In this document: one piece after another, positions 1 through 10,379 of the stretch | Position numbering within the stretch: position 1 is the first letter of the stretch | Layout of the letters: every line of letters starts with the position of its first letter | Assembly (NCBI RefSeq): GCF_001894925.1 | Contig: NZ_BCXD01000020.1 | Location: 24,738 to 88,737 of the forward strand | Reading direction: 5' to 3' | From: Rhodococcus rhodnii NBRC 100604 | Lineage (GTDB): Bacteria > Actinomycetota > Actinomycetes > Mycobacteriales > Mycobacteriaceae | Length of the DNA: 64,000 nt | The notes under the pieces: generated by a model | What the model was told of the DNA's origin: nothing | Database searches by the model: none | What the model saw: the letters and a program-made list of their open reading frames with translations, nothing else | Translations under genes and position numbers: made by a program

Positions 1-292
1 GCAGCGCTCGAAGCGCTGACTCCCGTGCCGCATCGCGCCCCCTCGAGGTTTCCCCGAGGGGGCGTTCTCATGCCCCGGAGGGTTCGTCCGCCGGCCTCGA
101 GGCGGGCTCGAGGGGCTCCTCGAGGTCTTCCTCGAGGGTTGCGTTTCGGCCCGCTCGAGCGGTCCCTCGAGGGCCGCGGAACCCGGCGACATGGGGCACC
201 TCGAGCCGTTCGGCGTCCACTCCTCGAGACGGCCCGTCCGACACGCCGCGGCGACACGCCGGTCTTTCGACCTGCGGCGGAGCACTCACACC

Positions 293-333
293 TGTGGACA
301 ACTGTGGGGATCACGTGGACAACGTGTGGACAA
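293..333 (-). promoter_or_regulatory. DnaA box cluster
   Basis: Three boxes sit in phase-like spacing: TGTGGACAA at 293-301, CGTGGACAA at 314-322 and TGTGGACAA at 325-333. The reverse complement TTGTCCACA is the actinobacterial DnaA-box consensus. These are initiator-protein binding sites of the origin. Confidence 0.85.
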
Positions 334-405
334 TTGGTGCAGAAATCGGGCTGACCTCGAGGATTCCACATGCGAGCCCGATCGGTCCTCGAGTCGGTCC
401 TCGAG

Positions 406-414
406 ATGTCCACA
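406..414 (+). promoter_or_regulatory. DnaA box, opposite orientation
   Basis: ATGTCCACA matches the actinobacterial consensus TTGTCCACA at 8 of 9 positions. It is inverted relative to the 293-333 cluster. Confidence 0.6.
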
Positions 415-768
415 TGCCTCGAGGCGGTGCGACCAGCCTCGACGGGGGTTCGTCCCCAGATTCCACAACACCTATTGGTACTGCTGTTGTCTCTCTCCAT
501 TCATCTCTTCGAAAACAGCTGTGGGGACAACCGTCGTACACAGGCCTCGTCTCGAGTCGGATCGTCTCGAGCGGATCGGGTTTGCGGCGGGGCCTCGAGG
601 GCTTACCGTTGTGCAGCGCAGTCGACACCTCCCCGTGACCGAATTCGCTCCGTGAACGGACGACGCGTCGGACTGCTGTGGGAGACTCGGCGCAGATGAT
701 CAGACGGCCCGGTAGGTGGTGTTCGCATGCACGGTGACGTGGTACCGACGGAGAGGAACGACGCGGCG

Positions 769-1965
769 ATGGAGCACGCTGAGGGGCAGACGGGGGATCT
801 GAGATTCCGCGTCACCCGTGAGGAGTTCGCGGACGCCGTCGCGTGGGTCGCTCGCAGCCTGCCGTCCCGGCCTCCGGTGCCCGTGCTCGGTGGCGTGCTC
901 CTCGAAGCCGGCACCGAAGGACTCACCGTCTCCGGCTTCGACTACGAGGTCAGCGCACAGATCCGCGTCGCCGCGGAGGTCGCGAACGGCGGCCGCGCAC
1001 TGGTGTCCGGGAAGCTCCTCGCCGACATCACCAAGTCGCTGCCCGGCAAGCCCGTCGACGTCACGCTCGACGGCACGCGTGTGCTCATCAACTGCGGCAG
1101 CGCGAAGTTCTCGCTGCCCACGATGCCCGTCGAGGACTACCCGCAGCTCCCGTCGCTGCCGGCACGGACCGGCACGATCGAGGCGACGGTCTTCGCCGAG
1201 TCGATCGGTCAGGTCGCCGTCGCCGCAGGTCGCGACGACACCCTTCCGATGCTCACCGGTATCCGCGTCGAGATCGGCGACGGCTCGATGGTCCTCGCGG
1301 CAACGGATCGCTTCCGGCTCGCCGTCCGCGAACTCGAGTGGTCGCCTGCCGGTGCGGGCGAGGCAGCCGTCCTCGTTCCCGCCAAGACACTCTCGGAAGC
1401 CGCGAAATCCATTCCGGGAGAAGGTAGTTCTCCCGTCGAGCTCGCCCTCGGCAGCGGCTCGGCCGTGGGCCACGACGGCCTCCTCGGCATCGTCAACGAG
1501 GGCCGTCGCACCACGACCCGCCTTCTCGATGCGGAGTTCCCGAAGTTCCGTCAGCTCCTGCCCGCCGAGCACACGTCGATGGCGGACGTCGAGGTCGCTC
1601 CCCTCGTCGACGCGATCAAGCGCGTCGCCCTCGTCGCCGAGCGCGGAGCCCAGGTCCGGTTGCAGTTCACGCCCGGCAGCGTCGTGCTGTCGGCGGGTGG
1701 CGACGACGCCGGCAAGGCAGAGGAGGAACTGCCCGCCGAGTTCCACGGCGAGCCGCTCATGATCGCGTTCAATCCCGGTTACCTGCTCGACGGTCTCTCG
1801 TCGCTGCACTCCGAGAAGGTGAGCTTCGGCTTCACGACGCCCAGCCGTCCCGCGGTGCTCCGTCCCGCGAGCGACGAGGCCCCTCAGCCGGACGACTCGG
1901 GCAACTACCCCGCGCCGCACAGCGTGTACACGTACCTGCTGATGCCGGTCCGGCTCCCGGGCTGA
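769..1965 (+). CDS. dnaN: DNA polymerase III beta sliding clamp
   Basis: This is the ring-shaped processivity clamp that tethers the replicative polymerase to DNA. The protein has the beta-clamp hallmarks [17 protein letters not shown] near the start, [36 protein letters not shown] and the C-terminal [14 protein letters not shown] start at ATG 769 (398 residues) because GGAGAGG lies 12 bases upstream and about ten residues before the conserved LRFR fit the mycobacterial clamp. An in-frame ATG at 727 would add 14 residues but has no clear ribosome-binding site. The gene follows oriC and precedes gnd and recF, the usual order in the group. Confidence 0.97.
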   Translation: MEHAEGQTGDLRFRVTREEFADAVAWVARSLPSRPPVPVLGGVLLEAGTEGLTVSGFDYEVSAQIRVAAEVANGGRALVSGKLLADITKSLPGKPVDVTLDGTRVLINCGSAKFSLPTMPVEDYPQLPSLPARTGTIEATVFAESIGQVAVAAGRDDTLPMLTGIRVEIGDGSMVLAATDRFRLAVRELEWSPAGAGEAAVLVPAKTLSEAAKSIPGEGSSPVELALGSGSAVGHDGLLGIVNEGRRTTTRLLDAEFPKFRQLLPAEHTSMADVEVAPLVDAIKRVALVAERGAQVRLQFTPGSVVLSAGGDDAGKAEEELPAEFHGEPLMIAFNPGYLLDGLSSLHSEKVSFGFTTPSRPAVLRPASDEAPQPDDSGNYPAPHSVYTYLLMPVRLPG

Positions 1966-2015
1966 TCCTCGTCGATCGACACCACCCGCAATCCCGAGCG
2001 AACGGAGGCGCTTCG

Positions 2016-2909
2016 ATGAAGATCGGCATGATCGGACTCGGCCGGATGGGATTCAACATGCGGGAGCGGTTGCGCCGCGCCGACATCGAGGTCGTCGGGT
2101 TCGACCCCCGGCCCGAGGTGACCGACGTCCCGGACGTCGCCGGGCTCGTCGCGGCGCTCCCCGCGCCGCGGATCGTGTGGGTCATGGTGCCGAGCGGCCC
2201 CGTGACGCAGTCGGTGATCGGCGAGCTCGCGGGCGCGCTCGAGGCCGGTGACCTCGTGATCGACGGCGGAAACTCCAAGTGGACCGACGACACCGCACAT
2301 GCCGCGGCACTCGCCGAGCACGGTATCGACTTCGCCGATTGTGGTGTGTCCGGCGGTGTCTGGGGACTCGAGAACGGCTACGGGCTCATGGTCGGTGGCA
2401 CCGACGACGCCGTGTCGCGGGCGATGCCGGTCTTCGACGCGTTGCGACCGGCCGGCGAGCGCGCCGACGGCTTCGTTCACGCCGGTGCCGTCGGCGCAGG
2501 TCATTACGCGAAGATGGTGCACAACGGCGTCGAGTACGGACTGATGCAGGCCTACGCCGAGGGATTCGAGCTGCTCGGTGCGCCGGGCCTCGTGTCGGAC
2601 GTTCCCGGTGTCCTGCGTGCCTGGACGAACGGCACGGTGGTGCGGTCCTGGCTGCTCGACCTCCTCGTTCGGGCGCTCGACGAGGATCCGGGCCTCGAGA
2701 CGATCTCCGGCGTCGTCGACGACTCCGGCGAAGGCCGTTGGACGGTGGACGCCGCGGTCGCGAACGCCGTTCCGGCACCGGTGATCTCGGCTGCGCTGTT
2801 CGCGCGTTTCAGTTCCCGGCAAGGGGATGCGTCGCCGGCGATGAAGGCCGTTGCGGCGCTGCGTCAGCAGTTCGGCGGCCACGCCGTGCACACGAACACG
2901 GAGCCGTAG
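2016..2909 (+). CDS. gnd: 6-phosphogluconate dehydrogenase, short NAD-type
   Basis: It oxidatively decarboxylates 6-phosphogluconate to ribulose 5-phosphate in the cytosolic pentose phosphate pathway. The 297-residue protein begins with a Rossmann nucleotide-binding motif (GLGRMG, residues 7-12) and carries the substrate-site segments DGGNSKW, GVSGGVWGLENGYGLMVGG and GHYAKMVHNGVEYG. Its length matches the short family rather than the roughly 470-residue form. CGGAGG precedes ATG 2016. Lying between dnaN and recF is normal in Mycobacteriales. The stop codon abuts the TTG start of recF without a gap, so the two are probably translationally coupled. Confidence 0.93.
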   Translation: MKIGMIGLGRMGFNMRERLRRADIEVVGFDPRPEVTDVPDVAGLVAALPAPRIVWVMVPSGPVTQSVIGELAGALEAGDLVIDGGNSKWTDDTAHAAALAEHGIDFADCGVSGGVWGLENGYGLMVGGTDDAVSRAMPVFDALRPAGERADGFVHAGAVGAGHYAKMVHNGVEYGLMQAYAEGFELLGAPGLVSDVPGVLRAWTNGTVVRSWLLDLLVRALDEDPGLETISGVVDDSGEGRWTVDAAVANAVPAPVISAALFARFSSRQGDASPAMKAVAALRQQFGGHAVHTNTEP

Positions 2910-4154
2910 TTGTTCGTCAGATCGCTACGGCTGCGCGACTTTCGATCCTGGGATCACGCGGAGTTCGTGTTCGCTCCCGGGCCCACGGTGCTCGTCGGGC
3001 CGAACGGCCACGGCAAGACGAACGTCGTCGAGGCCGTCGGATACCTGTCGACGCTGTCGTCTCATCGCGTGTCGTCCGACGCCCCGCTCGTGCGCAGCGG
3101 TCGCACTGAGGCGACCATCTCGGCGACCGTCGTCAACGCGGGTCGCGAACTCACGATCGACGTCGAGATCGTTTCGGGCGCAGCGAACAAGGCCAGGATC
3201 GGTGGTTCGCCGACTCGCCGGACTCGCGAGATTCTCGGGGTCCTGCAGACCGTGGTGTTCGCGCCCGAGGACCTCTCGCTCGTACGCGGCGATCCCGGCG
3301 ATCGCCGACGGTATCTCGACGAGATGATGACAGCGCGCAGGCCGGCGCTCGCGGGTACTCGCGCGGACTACGACAAGGTGCTGCGACAGCGTTCGGCGTT
3401 GCTGAAGTCCGCCGGCGGCGCACTGCGTCGCGCGTCGGCGGCGGGGCGCACGGATCCCGAAGCCGCGAGCGCACTCTCGACTCTGGACGTGTGGGACGGG
3501 CATCTCGCGGAGTACGGTGCCCAGTTGCTCGTGGCACGTGCCGAGGTCGTCCACGCGCTCGCGCCGCACGTGACGAGTGCCTACGCGTCGATCGCGCGGA
3601 ACTCGCGTCCTGCGACGATCCGGTACCGCTCCTCGCTCGCGGAGGCGCTGCCGGAGGGTTTTTTCGATCCCGCGCGCGCCCCGGAGGACGGCGACGTCGA
3701 CCTCGTTCGCAGTGCCTTCGTCGCGGAGCTGGAACGTGTGCGGCGCAAGGAGATCGAGCGCGGCGTCTCGCTCGTCGGGCCGCACCGCGACGATCTCGAG
3801 TTGCTGCTGGGCGACGGCCCTGCGAAAGGTTTTGCGAGTCACGGTGAATCGTGGTCGTTCGCGCTGGCGCTGCGGCTCGCGCCGTTCGAGTTGTTGCGTG
3901 ACGAGGGGACCGATCCCGTGTTGATCCTCGACGACGTCTTCGCCGAACTCGACCGTGACCGTCGCCGCGCCCTCGTCGATTTCGCGTCCGGTGTCGAGCA
4001 GGTGCTCGTGACGGCCGCGGTCGAGGACGACATTCCGGAAGTGTTGCGGGCGCATCGTTTCCGGATTCGTGCCGACGACGGAGCGGACGGCAGGATCTCG
4101 GCGGTGGTCGGAAGTTCGGATGGTCCGGTGGAGAGTGCGAGGGGGTCGGCGTGA
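2910..4154 (+). CDS. recF: DNA replication/repair ATPase RecF
   Basis: RecF is an SMC-like ATPase that helps RecR/RecO load RecA at gapped DNA. Visible motifs are Walker [10 protein letters not shown] at residues 30-38, the ABC-like signature region near [11 protein letters not shown], and Walker [12 protein letters not shown] near residue 340. The 414-residue length is slightly above the usual 360-390. The TTG start at 2910 immediately follows the gnd stop; [15 protein letters not shown] is the normal RecF N-terminus, which supports this start. The 3' end overlaps the next gene by four bases (GTGA). Confidence 0.95.
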   Translation: MFVRSLRLRDFRSWDHAEFVFAPGPTVLVGPNGHGKTNVVEAVGYLSTLSSHRVSSDAPLVRSGRTEATISATVVNAGRELTIDVEIVSGAANKARIGGSPTRRTREILGVLQTVVFAPEDLSLVRGDPGDRRRYLDEMMTARRPALAGTRADYDKVLRQRSALLKSAGGALRRASAAGRTDPEAASALSTLDVWDGHLAEYGAQLLVARAEVVHALAPHVTSAYASIARNSRPATIRYRSSLAEALPEGFFDPARAPEDGDVDLVRSAFVAELERVRRKEIERGVSLVGPHRDDLELLLGDGPAKGFASHGESWSFALALRLAPFELLRDEGTDPVLILDDVFAELDRDRRRALVDFASGVEQVLVTAAVEDDIPEVLRAHRFRIRADDGADGRISAVVGSSDGPVESARGSA

Positions 4155-4708
4155 GCGACGGTGACGCGGCGGGAGGCGGCACACCCGAGCAGCCACGGGG
4201 AGTCGACATCGCGCGACGGGCGCTCGAGGAGGCGCGTGCCGCGGCGAAGGCGAAGGGGCAGGCAGTCGGACAGGGCCGCGCGTCCGGTGTGCGCGCGCTG
4301 CGGAGCGGCAGGGGACGCGGCCGTCGCGGGTGGTCGGGTCCCGGCCCGGATGCGCGTGATCCGCAACTGCTCGGTGCGCTGACGGGTGCGTTGTCCAAGC
4401 AGCGGGGGTGGTCGGGGAAGGTCTCGGAGGGCGTCGTGTTCGGGCGGTGGGAGGACGTCGTCGGTCCGGACATCGCCGCTCACGCGCAGCCGACCGCGTT
4501 GCGTGATCAGACGCTCTCGGTCTCGGCGGAGTCGACGGCATGGGCGACGCAGTTGCGCATGATGCAGCCGCAGATTCTGGCGCGGATCGCCGATGCCGTC
4601 GGGAACGGGGTGGTGCGGTCGCTCACCATCACCGGGCCCACCGCGCCGAGCTGGCGGAAGGGCGAGCGGCACATCCGTGGCCGGGGTCCGCGCGACACGT
4701 ACGGCTGA
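4151..4708 (+). CDS. DUF721 (DciA-like) protein
   Basis: A 185-residue protein of the DUF721 family, the one always found between recF and gyrB in mycobacteria. The basic, low-complexity N-terminal 75 residues ([17 protein letters not shown] and GRGRGRRGW) are followed by the conserved domain with [20 protein letters not shown] and [19 protein letters not shown]721 contains the ancestral DciA replicative-helicase operator, so a role in DnaB loading is a reasonable inference. The GTG start overlaps the recF stop as GTGA, indicating coupled translation. Confidence 0.88.
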   Translation: MSDGDAAGGGTPEQPRGVDIARRALEEARAAAKAKGQAVGQGRASGVRALRSGRGRGRRGWSGPGPDARDPQLLGALTGALSKQRGWSGKVSEGVVFGRWEDVVGPDIAAHAQPTALRDQTLSVSAESTAWATQLRMMQPQILARIADAVGNGVVRSLTITGPTAPSWRKGERHIRGRGPRDTYG

Positions 4709-4759
4709 CGCCGGCGGGCGACCGGCGATTCCTCGACCTGTGGACGGAACCCCTGGCAA

Positions 4760-4788
4760 TTGACTGTAACCAGCTGTTACAGTTATCG
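4760..4788 (+). promoter_or_regulatory. sigma70-like promoter with embedded palindromic operator
   Basis: TTGACT (4760-4765) and TTATCG (4783-4788) are separated by 17 bases. Between and overlapping them lies a perfect inverted repeat, ACTGTAAC (4763-4770), five-base spacer, GTTACAGT (4776-4783). A repressor bound there would block polymerase directly. It faces the metal-dependent hydrolase/reductase pair. The shape is typical of TetR-type operators, but no regulator gene is adjacent. Confidence 0.7.
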
Positions 4789-4868
4789 AAGTTCAGTGGC
4801 ATGCATCACTGGTGTCGTGCGATTCTGTCGTCCCATCACCGGTGTCGCCCCGCTCCAAGGAGGTCCCG

Positions 4869-5822
4869 ATGACTGCTCGACTCGACTCGCCGCAGCTCGC
4901 CGACACCGGGTACGACGTCTCTCGACACGATGGCGCTCGACACGACGAGGCGCCGGATCACGTGATGCTCCACGCCCGCAACGTCGAGTTCGACTGGACC
5001 GGTGTGCCGATGCACTGGATTCCGGGCGATCCGTTCAGCACCCACGTCTTCAACGTCCTGCATCTGCTGCTGCCGGCGGGGGAGGACTGGTTCGTCGAGA
5101 CGTTCAAGGAAGCACTGCCGCTCATCGAGGACGAGAAGCTGCGGGACGACGTCATCGGCTTCATCGGCCAGGAGGCCGTGCACTCGCAGTCCCACTCGGG
5201 TGTTCTCGAGCACCTCGAGGGTCAGGGTCTCGACACCACACCGTTCACCGATCAGATCGAGTGGGTGTTCGGCAAGCTTCTCGGTCCGCGTCCACTCACC
5301 GGTCTGCGCGCCCGGAACTACCTCGTCGAGCGGCTCGCGCTGATCGCTGCGATCGAGCACATCACCGCGTTCCTCGGCGACTGGATCCTCAACGCGGACG
5401 GCCTCGATCGGGCCGACCCGCACCCCACGATGCTCGATCTGCTGCGCTGGCACGGTTCGGAGGAGGTCGAGCACCGGGCGGTTGCGTACGACGTGCTGTG
5501 GTACTTCGATCAGCGCGAGTTCCGCCGGTTGCGCGCCCAGGTGATCGTCACACCGGCGATCGTCTGGCTGTGGGTTCGTGGCGTCCGTTTCCTCATGCGC
5601 TCGGACCCGCAGCTCGAGAAGTGGTCTGCGCATCGCCGCAAGCCGCACCTGTCCGACTTCCGCGCCGCCGGGCGCCGCGGCACGCTGCCGACGTCGTTCG
5701 AGCTCGCGAAGCGGATGGCGAAGTACTTCCGCCGTTCGTACACCCCGCTGGACGAGGGCGACACCGGTCAGGCCGTCCGTTACCTCGCGTCGTCGCCCGC
5801 CGCACGAGCGGCCGCACAATGA
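4869..5822 (+). CDS. Predicted metal-dependent hydrolase (PF10118-like)
   Basis: A 317-residue soluble helical protein resembling the predicted metal-dependent hydrolase family PF10118. Acidic/histidine pairs typical of a di-metal helical bundle are visible: FIGQEAVHSQSH, LIAAIEHITAFLGDW and HGSEEVEHRAVAYDV. AAGGAGG six bases before ATG 4869 fixes the start; an upstream in-frame start at 4812 lacks such a site. The 3' end overlaps the reductase gene as ATGA, so the two proteins are probably co-produced, perhaps as hydroxylase/desaturase-like enzyme and electron donor. The substrate is unknown. Confidence 0.8.
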   Translation: MTARLDSPQLADTGYDVSRHDGARHDEAPDHVMLHARNVEFDWTGVPMHWIPGDPFSTHVFNVLHLLLPAGEDWFVETFKEALPLIEDEKLRDDVIGFIGQEAVHSQSHSGVLEHLEGQGLDTTPFTDQIEWVFGKLLGPRPLTGLRARNYLVERLALIAAIEHITAFLGDWILNADGLDRADPHPTMLDLLRWHGSEEVEHRAVAYDVLWYFDQREFRRLRAQVIVTPAIVWLWVRGVRFLMRSDPQLEKWSAHRRKPHLSDFRAAGRRGTLPTSFELAKRMAKYFRRSYTPLDEGDTGQAVRYLASSPAARAAAQ

Positions 5823-6943
5823 GTGTGCGCTCGGCCGCAGAACGAACGCGGGCGGCGCTGCGCAACGGAGTCCGGTTCGAGGTTCCACCCGATCTGCGGG
5901 GTCGTTCCCGTGGTGATCTCGCGATCCGGGCCGCGCAGGCGGTCGTCGGCCGCTACGTCGATCTCGTCGGTGGGTGGGACTACGACGACGCGTTCGCTGT
6001 CCACGATCCGAACGCGGACTTGCACCTGGTCGTGACGGGCCGCACCGTCGTCGCGCACGACGAGAACGTCGTGCAATTGCGGTTCGCGGCTCCTGCCGGC
6101 GGTGTACTGCCGTCGTGGAATCCGGGTGCCCACCTCGACATCCATCTTCCGTCCGGTCGACGCCGGCAGTACTCGCTGTGCGGCGATCCGGCCGACCGTT
6201 CCGGTTACTCGATCGCGGTCCGCCGGATACCGGACGGTGGTGGCGGTTCGATCGAGATGCACGGGCTCGCGGAGGGAACGCAGGTCGTCGTGCGTGGACC
6301 CCGCAACGGTTTTCCGTTCGTTCCCGGTGGCAAGGCACTGTTCGTCGCGGGCGGTATCGGCATCACCCCGATCATCGCGATGACGCGTGCGGCCCGTCGG
6401 CTCGGGATGGACTGGCAGCTCGTGTACACGGGCCGCAGCCGCGACTCGTTGCCGTTCCTCGACGAGATCGAGACGTGGGAGCGCGATCGCGTCGTGATCC
6501 ACACCGACGATGTCGACGGCCTGCCGACGGCCGAGGATCTGCTCGGACGCGCACCGCGGGACGGCGCCGTCTACTGCTGCGGACCGGTGCCGATGCTCGA
6601 CACGATCCGTGCGCATTTCGACGCGTGCGGTGCGCGTGCTCTCCACTTCGAGCGGTTCGGGCCGCCTCCCGTCGTCGGCGGAGTCCCGTTCGAGATCGAG
6701 CTCGCGAGTACCGGCACCGTCGTACAGGTGCCGGCGGACGAGTCCGCGCTGGCCGCCATCCGTCGTGAGGTGCCCGAGGTCGCGTACTCGTGCCAGCAGG
6801 GTTTCTGCGGCACGTGCCGCGTCCGCGTGCTCGCCGGCGAGCCCGAGCATCGCGAACGACGGCTCACGCCCGACGAGCAACGCACCGAGATGCTGCCGTG
6901 CGTGTCGCGCTGCGACGGCGGCCGGCTCGTACTCGATCTCTGA
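5819..6943 (+). CDS. Phthalate-dioxygenase-reductase-type flavin/2Fe-2S oxidoreductase
   Basis: A 374-residue electron-transfer protein that passes NAD(P)H electrons through a flavin to a plant-type 2Fe-2S cluster. From N- to C-terminus there is an unusual extension of about 85 residues, a flavin-binding barrel (RRQYSLCGDP), a pyridine-nucleotide domain (GGIGITPIIAM, VYCCGPVPML) and a C-terminal ferredoxin domain with cysteines in SCQQGFCGTCRV and LPCVSRC. This order is that of phthalate dioxygenase reductase and VanB. It starts at ATG 5819, overlapping the upstream stop. It presumably feeds electrons to the upstream metalloprotein. Confidence 0.88.
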   Translation: MSVRSAAERTRAALRNGVRFEVPPDLRGRSRGDLAIRAAQAVVGRYVDLVGGWDYDDAFAVHDPNADLHLVVTGRTVVAHDENVVQLRFAAPAGGVLPSWNPGAHLDIHLPSGRRRQYSLCGDPADRSGYSIAVRRIPDGGGGSIEMHGLAEGTQVVVRGPRNGFPFVPGGKALFVAGGIGITPIIAMTRAARRLGMDWQLVYTGRSRDSLPFLDEIETWERDRVVIHTDDVDGLPTAEDLLGRAPRDGAVYCCGPVPMLDTIRAHFDACGARALHFERFGPPPVVGGVPFEIELASTGTVVQVPADESALAAIRREVPEVAYSCQQGFCGTCRVRVLAGEPEHRERRLTPDEQRTEMLPCVSRCDGGRLVLDL

Positions 6944-6997
6944 CCTGCGACGGCTACCCGCGCACACCCGCGCAGTGAACACCAGGAAGGAATATTC

Positions 6998-7918
6998 GTG
7001 ACCACTCGTCTCACCGTCACCAACGGCTCCGTGGATCTCGCGGTCGTCGTCGAGGGCAACCCGGACGGCGAGACGCTCGTACTCGTCCACGGCTGGCCCG
7101 ACACGCACGGCATGTGGGGCGGCGTCGTCGAACGCCTGGGTGACCGCTTCCGGATCGTTCGGTTCGACAACCGAGGGGCGGGCGAGTCCTCGGCGCCGAA
7201 GGGCGTCGAGTGGTACTCGCTCGGGCATCTGGCGGCGGATCTGTTCGCCGTGATCGAGGCGGTGAGCCCCGACGCGCCGGTCCACGTGCTCGCACACGAC
7301 TGGGGTTCGGTCGCGGTGTGGGAGGCGGTGTGCGAACCGGGAGCCCCCGAGCGGATCGCGTCGTTCACCTCGGTCTCGGGACCGAATCTCGACTACCTGT
7401 CGACGTGGGCGCGCGCGTCGCTGTCGCAGGGACGGCTCGCGGGACCGCTGGCCCAGGTCGCTGCGTCGGCGTACACGGTGGCCTTCCAGATCCCGGGTCT
7501 CGCGGCTCCCGTGCTGCGTGGGCTGTCGCGGGTCTGGCCGCGTTTCCTCCGGTTCTTCGACGGACTCGATCCCGCGACCGTGCACGTCGCGCCGACGCTC
7601 TACGAGGACATGGTCCGTGGTCTCGCTCTCTACCGGGCGAATATCCGCGAGCGCCTCGCACGGCCCCGACGGCGGACGACGACGGTGCCGGTCCAGCTGG
7701 TCGTCAACAGTCGCGATCATGCGGTCCGGCCGGTGAGCTACGAGATGTACGAGCAGTGGGCCCCGATCGCGCGGCGCGTGACGATCTCGTCGGGCCACTG
7801 GGCGCCGTTCTCGCACCCCGGCGACCTCGCGCGGGCGGTCGCCGACTTCGTCCCGTCCCTCGCCGCCGGTGCCGCCACGCACACCGAAACGGCGGCGTCC
7901 GCGTCGCAGCCCGGGTAG
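6998..7918 (+). CDS. Alpha/beta-fold hydrolase (epoxide hydrolase/dehalogenase-like)
   Basis: A 306-residue hydrolase with HGWPDTHGMW (oxyanion hole), FDNRGAGESS and a nucleophile elbow AHDWGS. Aspartate at the nucleophile position is typical of epoxide hydrolases and haloalkane dehalogenases rather than serine esterases. The acid/base partners are likely in NSRDHAVRP and SGHWAPFSHP. The GTG start at 6998 has AGGAAGG upstream. The gene lies 54 bases after the reductase on the same strand and may belong to the same transcription unit. The substrate is unknown. Confidence 0.85.
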   Translation: MTTRLTVTNGSVDLAVVVEGNPDGETLVLVHGWPDTHGMWGGVVERLGDRFRIVRFDNRGAGESSAPKGVEWYSLGHLAADLFAVIEAVSPDAPVHVLAHDWGSVAVWEAVCEPGAPERIASFTSVSGPNLDYLSTWARASLSQGRLAGPLAQVAASAYTVAFQIPGLAAPVLRGLSRVWPRFLRFFDGLDPATVHVAPTLYEDMVRGLALYRANIRERLARPRRRTTTVPVQLVVNSRDHAVRPVSYEMYEQWAPIARRVTISSGHWAPFSHPGDLARAVADFVPSLAAGAATHTETAASASQPG

Positions 7919-10125
<2,207 letters not shown>

Positions 10126-10138
10126 CGGCTCCACCCGA

Positions 10139-10175
10139 GACGGCCCCCTCGCGCACGATGCGAGGGGGCCGTCTT
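10139..10175 (+). terminator. Rho-independent terminator after gyrB
   Basis: A perfect 14-bp stem (10139-10152 with 10160-10173), mostly G-C, closes a 7-base loop and is followed by a short T-containing tail. It lies 14 bases past the gyrB stop. Confidence 0.85.
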
Positions 10176-10379
10176 GTGTCGGTACGATCACACGTGAAAG
10201 ATCACGGATCTGTCACGACAGGACAGGTTCAGGGTATCGGCAGGGTCGGCGCACTGTGATACAAACGCTCGACCCGGCGCTCCGAGACGCGCTCGGCGGC
10301 CCGATCGACAGCTGGAAGGGGAGCGTGAGGTCATGGCGCCATACGAGCCGATCGAGCGCGAACGCGAACGGGGGAGCAC

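Larger units (their letters stand above)
42..599. repeat. CTCGAG palindrome cluster in oriC
   Basis: The six-base palindrome CTCGAG occurs sixteen times, starting at 42, 96, 107, 119, 131, 154, 166, 200, 223, 356, 388, 400, 418, 551, 566 and 594. Eight copies are extended to CCTCGAGG. No copy lies in 229-355 (the DnaA-box cluster) or 424-550 (the AT-richer stretch). A random six-mer would be expected less than once in this length. Function is unknown; see findings. Confidence 0.85.
1..768. other. oriC: oriC region upstream of dnaN
   Basis: This is the non-coding stretch directly upstream of dnaN; dnaA would lie off the left edge. It holds DnaA boxes (two perfect TGTGGACAA at 293-301 and 325-333, a one-mismatch CGTGGACAA at 314-322, ATGTCCACA at 406-414, and weaker sites at 362-370, 459-467 and 520-530). 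It also holds a relatively AT-richer stretch around 455-520 that could be the unwinding element, and sixteen CTCGAG palindromes. No open frame here looks like a real gene. The dnaA-dnaN spacer is the standard origin location in Mycobacteriales, so the call rests on position plus boxes. Confidence 0.9.

Noticed and set aside
700..1920. 406-codon open frame antisense to dnaN
   Set aside because: It is a shadow of high-G+C codon bias; the plus-strand frame is unmistakable DnaN and the antisense product has no recognisable domain.
10193..10207. CACACGTGAAAG as a parS half-site after gyrB
   Set aside because: Only one arm resembles parS; the left arm has three mismatches.
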